Assembly (NCBI GenBank): GCA_947364365.1
Contig: CANASP010000012.1
Coordinates: 1-62,670 of the forward strand
Length of the DNA: 62,670 nucleotides
Direction: 5' to 3'
From: an uncultured Alistipes sp.
GTDB lineage: Bacteria; Bacteroidota; Bacteroidia; Bacteroidales; Rikenellaceae
Below are positions 58,152 through 62,670 of the stretch, piece by piece. The position numbers and the translations under genes are program-made. A model generated the notes under the pieces. That model made no database searches, was not told the DNA's origin, and saw only the letters and a list, made by a program, of their open reading frames with translations. The first letter of the stretch is position 1; the number at the start of each line of letters is the position of its first letter.

Positions 58152-59738
58152 TTAGTTGGCCGTGTCGCCGATCGGGTTCTGGATGATCTCGGGGTTGCCG
58201 TCGAGCTCCACCTGCGGGATGAGCAGCACCCAGGCGAAGGTCCCCGGGCTCTGCGTGTCGTACTTGGGGAGGAGCGATGCGGCGTTGAAATCGGGGTTGT
58301 CGGCAGCTTCGGCAGCCACGCGCTTGAAGCCCTGGCCCAGACGCTTGATGTCGAACAGACGGCCGAACTCGCCCCAGAGCTCGATACGGCGCTGGTTGAT
58401 GATCTCCTCGAGCAGCGAGCCCGTCTCCGTCGCGCCGTCGCTGCCGGCCGTCAGCTGGCCGAGGGCGTTGCCCGACTTCGATGCGCCCGTGTAGGAGGGG
58501 TCGCGCTGCGCCATGAGCTCCTGGAGGAACTTGCGGGCCTCGGTGTCGTTGCCGGCCTGGCAGTAGGCCTCGGCGGCCGTCAGCACCATCTCCTCGGCGC
58601 GCATGTAGATGTAGTCGCCCAGCCACGAGGTGCCCTGGAACTTGAACTTGCGCTGGCAGTACTTGATCGCCTCGCCCGTCGACTGATAGAGGCTGTTGTC
58701 GAAGTCGCCCATCCACCAGGCGCGGCGTGCGTCCGACGAGCCGAGCTTCGACCACAGGTACTTCGTGCAGCAGCGGCGGGCCGACTTGGCGTAGCCGTCG
58801 TGGCCGGCGTCCATCTGCGACTGGAACGATGCGTACATGCCGTAGTTGTCGGTGGTCTTCACCTCGCCCCACATCACGCTGCCCAGCTGCATGATGTCGT
58901 TCATGCCCGTGGTGATCTGCGATGCGGGCAGCACGCGGGTCGCGACGCCCTTGAGCGCCTCCTCGGCCGCCGTGTAGGCGTCCTCCCACTTGTGCATGGC
59001 CAGCGCGACGCGGGCCTTGATGCCGTTGGCCACGAAGTAGTCGAGCTCGGTCTTGTTCGACCGGCGCACGCCGGCTTCGTAGGCCTCCTTGAGCAGGGCG
59101 ACGCCCTCGTTCAGGTCGGGAACGATCACCTCCTCGTAAACCACCTTGTTGGTCGAGCGGGGCTGTCCCTTGGTCTCCGAGGTCGTGGGCTCGGTGTAGA
59201 CCGGCAGGCAGAGATCATCGGGGTAGAAGTAGTAGGCGCGGGCGAAGAGCTGCGCCAGCATGTGGTAGGAGAAGGCGCGCAGTACGTAGGCCTGGCCCAG
59301 CACCGACTTGCCTTCGGGCGTCTGCGACAGCAGCTCGGCCGAGCCGATCAGGCTGTTCATGCCGTTGATGGTCGTGTAGTAGCAGTTCCAGTCGGTGTAG
59401 CACTGCAGACGCGGATCATCGAACCAGCTCTTGATGTTGTAGGCGTAGGTCTGCCACATCCAGCCCGAACCCGCACCCGAAAGCACGTAGTCCTCGGCCA
59501 GGGCATCGCCCGTCAGATAGGTCTCCGAGATGCCGAAGCCCATACCCGACGAATAACCTCCCGTCCAGGCGAATGCGCCCATGCCCGCGAGCGAACCCGT
59601 CAGTGCGGCCTTGGCGTTGTCCACGTCGCCGTAAACGACGTCTGCCGGCACCTTGTTGCTGGGGAAGGTGTCGAGCGCCTCCTTCGAACACGAGAGCGAA
59701 AGGGCGGCGAGAATGCTCAATACGATTATTCTTTTCAT
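58152..59738 (-). CDS. SusD/RagB-family nutrient-binding outer-membrane lipoprotein
   Basis: 528 residues. Lipobox at the N-terminus (LAALSLSCSKEAL). SusD fold marked by TPR-like helices: YTTINGMNSLIGSAEL, QAYVLRAFSYHMLAQLFARA, and the C-terminal MRAEEMVLTAAEAYCQAGND, INQRRIELWGEFGRLFDIKR. Covers the SusC channel as a lid and binds the substrate on the cell surface. The ATG is 21 bases after the susC stop. The target glycan is not inferable from this window. Confidence 0.95.
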   Translation of the reverse strand: MKRIIVLSILAALSLSCSKEALDTFPSNKVPADVVYGDVDNAKAALTGSLAGMGAFAWTGGYSSGMGFGISETYLTGDALAEDYVLSGAGSGWMWQTYAYNIKSWFDDPRLQCYTDWNCYYTTINGMNSLIGSAELLSQTPEGKSVLGQAYVLRAFSYHMLAQLFARAYYFYPDDLCLPVYTEPTTSETKGQPRSTNKVVYEEVIVPDLNEGVALLKEAYEAGVRRSNKTELDYFVANGIKARVALAMHKWEDAYTAAEEALKGVATRVLPASQITTGMNDIMQLGSVMWGEVKTTDNYGMYASFQSQMDAGHDGYAKSARRCCTKYLWSKLGSSDARRAWWMGDFDNSLYQSTGEAIKYCQRKFKFQGTSWLGDYIYMRAEEMVLTAAEAYCQAGNDTEARKFLQELMAQRDPSYTGASKSGNALGQLTAGSDGATETGSLLEEIINQRRIELWGEFGRLFDIKRLGQGFKRVAAEAADNPDFNAASLLPKYDTQSPGTFAWVLLIPQVELDGNPEIIQNPIGDTAN

Positions 59739-59759
59739 GTTTGTAATCTCCTTTTTCGG

Positions 59760-62670
59760 TTAGAATTTGATGTCCAGACCTGCGACGAAGCTGCGCGACG
59801 GCGTGTATACGAAGCCGGTGCTGCCGGTCAGCGAGTAGGTCGGGTTCATACCCTTGAGATGGGTGAACAGCGCCAGGTTGTCCAGCGAGCAGTAGACGCG
59901 CACGCTCTTCAGGCCGATGTAGTTGGCCGCCTTGGTCGGGATGGTGTAACCTACGGTGATGTTCTTGATCGAGAAGTAGGAGGCGTCCACCAGGAAGCGG
60001 TCCGACGAGATGCTCGACGAACCCACGCCCACGCGCGGCACGTCGGTGATGTCGCCCGGCTGCTTCCATGCGCGCAGCAGGTGGCTGTGGAACGTCTGAC
60101 CGAAGTAGAACGGGTTCATCGTCGAGTTGTAGATCGACTCGTTGACCTTGCCGCCGATCGAGTAGGTGGTCAGGATCGAGAGGTCGAGCCCCTTCCAGCG
60201 GAAGTTGGTGCCGATGCTGCCGAACAGATCGGGGATGCGGCTGCCCTGCAGGTAGCGGCTGTTGGAGGCGATGTTGGTGTTCGAGGTGATGTACTCGGGG
60301 ACCTCGTTGCCGTTGGCGTCCTTATAGGCGTAGTAGAGCGCCACGCCCGTCGCGGGATCCACGCCGGCGAACTTGGGCATGTAGTAGGTGTTGATCGGCA
60401 GACCCTCGCGGATGATCGTCGAGCCGCCGACGATCTCGGGCGTCTCGGGCGTCAGCTTGAGCACCTCGTTCTTCTGGGTCGATCCCATGAAGGTCACGTC
60501 CCAGCGCACGTCCTTGCGGTCTACGAGCACGCCGCGGAGCGAGATCTCCCAGCCCGAGTTGCGCATCTCGCCGATGTTGTCCAGATAGGAGTCGAATCCC
60601 GTCGAGAAGGCCATCGGGCGCTCCAGGAGCATGTCGGTGGTCTTGCGGTTGTAGTACTCGACCGTGGCGTTCAGACGGCCGCCGAAGAGCGACGTCTCGA
60701 TGCCGACGTTCAGGTTGCCGTTCTTCTCCCACGTCAGGCCGGCGTTCTCGAGCTGCGCTACCGAGAAACCGTAGTCCGTACCCGTCGAGTTGATATTGTA
60801 GTAACCCTGGTAGCCGTAGTAGGACGAGAGACTCTCGTTACCCTGCACGCCGTAGGATGCCTTCAGCGTCAGGTTGTCGAGCCAGTCGACATGCTCCATG
60901 AACTTCTCCTGGGAGATGCGCCACGAAGCGCCCACCGACCAGAAGTGGCCCCAGCGCGTGGCGGGTGCGAAGCGCGACGAACCGTCGGTACGCCAGCTGG
61001 CATCCACGTAGTAGCGGTTGTCGAAGCCGTAGTTGACGCGGCCGAAGTACGATTCGATCGAGTGGTTGTCGGTTGACGACGAGGCGCTGTTGATCGTGGC
61101 GCCGACCACCTCCCAGATGCCCTGTACCAGACCCGAGCGCGATGCCTCGAGGTAGTTCTGCTCGTAGTCGTAGTACTCGTGGCCGAGCATGGCGCTCACT
61201 TCGTGGCGGCCGAACGTGCGGTTGTAGGTCAGAAGCTGGTTGAACGTGTAGCTCATCGTGCGGTAGTTGTACTTGTAGATCAGACCGCCGTTCGATGCCT
61301 GGTTGCCGTGCAGCCGGTTGTAGTACTGCATGTTGTTCGACAGACCGTAGTCCACGCCGAAGTTCACCGTGGCCTTCAGGCCCTGCAGGGCGCCGGCCTT
61401 CTCGTCGTCGCTGCCGAACGAAAGGTAGGTACGCGTCGAGAGCTCCTCGTTGGTGTTGCGCGTCGGGTCGTCGTAGAAGCCGGCGATGCAGTTGGTGTCG
61501 GGGCTCTGTGCGCGGCCCGAACCGTAGTCGAACTGCTTCTTGCCGTTGGCGTCGAGGAGGTCCGCTCCGGCGGCGTCCTTCATGTATACCGGATAGATCG
61601 GGGCCATGAGCTGGGCCGTGTAGAAGACGTTGGAGTTCGACGAACCCGTATAGCGGTTGGTGTTCGACTTCGAGTGGGCGAAGTTGACGTTCATGCCGCC
61701 GCGGAACCAGTGCTTGGGCGTCGTGTCGTAGCTTACGCGGCCCGTGTAGCGCTGGAAGTTGGTCGTGCGCAGGATACCGTCCTCGTCGAGGAAGCTGATC
61801 GACATGCTGCCCCGGTGGATCTCGTTACCGCCCGAGATCGATGCCTGATACTCCTGACGCAGCGCCGCGTTGGTCGTCACGTCGTCGATCCAGCTCTCGT
61901 TCCAGGCCGAAACCGCGTCGGCGCGGACCTTGCCCGTCGCGGGATCGACCAGATCGCCCCACGCATAGTTGGTGAAGGGGTTGTAGGCAGTGCCCAGCGT
62001 ACCGCCCAGACGGGCCGAGGCGTTGGCGCGCGCAGCGGCGTCGCTCATGCCTGCCGTGAAGTAGTTCTCGTTGTAGAGCGCCTGCCAGTTGAGCTCGACG
62101 AACTCGCGCTGGTCGACCAGGTCGTAGTCGGGAATCGCGCGCTGCGATACGCCGAGCGTCACCTTGAAGTTCACGTCGACGTTGCCCTCGCGACCGCGCT
62201 TGGTCGTGATGACGATCACGCCGTTGGCGCCGCGGGCACCGTAGAGGGCGCCTGCCGAGGCATCCTTGAGCACGGTGATCGACTCGATGTCGTCGGGGTT
62301 GATCGAGTTGAGCGAGCCGGCATAGGCGATGCCGTCGACCACGTAGAGCGGCGTCGACGATGCGTTGATCGAACCGAAACCGCGGATGGCTACCGTGGCG
62401 CTCGAACCCGGCTGGCCCGTGCCCGAGGTGGTTTGCAGACCGGCCACCTGGCCCTCCAGTGCCTTCGATACGTTGGCCACTACGCGCTTTTCGAGATTAT
62501 CCGACTTGATGACGGCCGCCGAACCCGTGAAGGACTCCTTCTTGGCCGTGCCGTAGGCCACGACCATGACGTTCTCGATGGCCTGGGAGTCCTCTTCGAG
62601 CTCCACCTTGATGTAGGTCTTGCCGTTCACAGCGATCTGCTGGGGCTTGTAACCCAGAAACGAAACGGTG
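59760..62670 (-). CDS. SusC/RagA-family TonB-dependent outer-membrane transporter (5' end outside window)
   Basis: At least 970 residues; the frame is open to the window edge so the signal peptide and part of the carboxypeptidase-D-like N-terminal domain are missing. Visible: TVSFLGYKPQQIAV at the edge, the plug-domain signature KALEGQVAGLQTTSGTGQPG and the SusC hallmark YGARGANGVIVITTKRGREG, followed by a beta-barrel ending in FVAGLDIKF with the terminal aromatic residue. Imports the ligand captured by SusD using TonB energy. First gene of the operon visible here; regulator not seen. Confidence 0.95.
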   Translation of the reverse strand, partial: TVSFLGYKPQQIAVNGKTYIKVELEEDSQAIENVMVVAYGTAKKESFTGSAAVIKSDNLEKRVVANVSKALEGQVAGLQTTSGTGQPGSSATVAIRGFGSINASSTPLYVVDGIAYAGSLNSINPDDIESITVLKDASAGALYGARGANGVIVITTKRGREGNVDVNFKVTLGVSQRAIPDYDLVDQREFVELNWQALYNENYFTAGMSDAAARANASARLGGTLGTAYNPFTNYAWGDLVDPATGKVRADAVSAWNESWIDDVTTNAALRQEYQASISGGNEIHRGSMSISFLDEDGILRTTNFQRYTGRVSYDTTPKHWFRGGMNVNFAHSKSNTNRYTGSSNSNVFYTAQLMAPIYPVYMKDAAGADLLDANGKKQFDYGSGRAQSPDTNCIAGFYDDPTRNTNEELSTRTYLSFGSDDEKAGALQGLKATVNFGVDYGLSNNMQYYNRLHGNQASNGGLIYKYNYRTMSYTFNQLLTYNRTFGRHEVSAMLGHEYYDYEQNYLEASRSGLVQGIWEVVGATINSASSSTDNHSIESYFGRVNYGFDNRYYVDASWRTDGSSRFAPATRWGHFWSVGASWRISQEKFMEHVDWLDNLTLKASYGVQGNESLSSYYGYQGYYNINSTGTDYGFSVAQLENAGLTWEKNGNLNVGIETSLFGGRLNATVEYYNRKTTDMLLERPMAFSTGFDSYLDNIGEMRNSGWEISLRGVLVDRKDVRWDVTFMGSTQKNEVLKLTPETPEIVGGSTIIREGLPINTYYMPKFAGVDPATGVALYYAYKDANGNEVPEYITSNTNIASNSRYLQGSRIPDLFGSIGTNFRWKGLDLSILTTYSIGGKVNESIYNSTMNPFYFGQTFHSHLLRAWKQPGDITDVPRVGVGSSSISSDRFLVDASYFSIKNITVGYTIPTKAANYIGLKSVRVYCSLDNLALFTHLKGMNPTYSLTGSTGFVYTPSRSFVAGLDIKF

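Overview
The window looks like chromosome of a high-GC member of the Bacteroidales, most like Alistipes/Rikenellaceae (inference from gene content and GC-rich coding; no 16S or other marker is present). Supporting signs: a SusC/SusD pair, a MurF-Alr fusion, Bacteroidetes-type promoters (TTTG, 19-21 bases, TAnnTTTG), A-rich leaders without Shine-Dalgarno sites, lipoprotein signal peptides, and polysaccharide-degradation genes (GH92, GH2, sulfatase, GH171/NamZ). No insertion sequence, prophage, CRISPR array or rRNA was seen. There is one tRNA (Gln, CUG).

Layout. 0-5 kb: end of prfB, a C-rich repetitive spacer, a NamZ-like exo-muramidase and a GH92 mannosidase. 5.5-10 kb (minus strand): a frameshifted class A beta-lactamase overlapping an acetyltransferase, a small ferredoxin, serS and a sulfatase. 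10.5-18 kb (plus): a U32/RlhA-like protein, GH2 beta-galactosidase, rRNA-type methyltransferase, a conspicuously AT-richer Sel1-repeat gene and a small membrane protein. 18-27.5 kb (minus): one long operon-like run: rsmE, six genes of a membrane complex related to hydrogenase-4/complex I, then two half-size CHR (chromate-family) transporters. 27.5-36 kb (plus): tandem M3 peptidases, tRNA-Gln (minus), an MBL-fold protein, a nucleoside permease and a ferredoxin-nitroreductase. 36-39 kb (minus): LptD-like outer-membrane protein, divergent from 39-54 kb (plus): amidase/SPOR, MCE protein, MutS2, MurF-Alr, RsmI-like methylase, GrpE-DnaJ, MutL, rhomboid, EEP phosphatase, YhcH. 54-62.7 kb (minus): ugd with a flavodiiron protein, and a SusC-SusD-lipoprotein locus whose susC runs off the window.

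The most interesting system is the hydrogenase-4-like complex. Its large subunit lacks both CxxC pairs that hold nickel-iron, so it is not a hydrogenase. Its small subunit is fused to a ferredoxin-like domain; the cysteines for the N2/proximal cluster are replaced, and the ferredoxin part keeps exactly the four cysteines for one [4Fe-4S] cluster. It resembles the functionally uncharacterised Ehr (energy-converting-hydrogenase-related) complexes, but with unusually reduced cofactors and with CHR transporters attached.

The second theme is intergenic repeats. (i) About nine copies of a GC-rich imperfect palindrome (REP-like, core CCGCAGCCGGCGGAGG), several followed by a GCTTCGG...CCGAAGC mini-hairpin. 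(ii) Three copies of an AT-centred palindrome (GGCAATGCCAAAT/ATTTGGCATTGCC) whose arms contain the -33 TTTG box, with -7 boxes on both sides: an apparent portable, bidirectional promoter. (iii) An AT-rich motif (AATTAAGAATTAAAAATTA) repeatedly found beside family (i).
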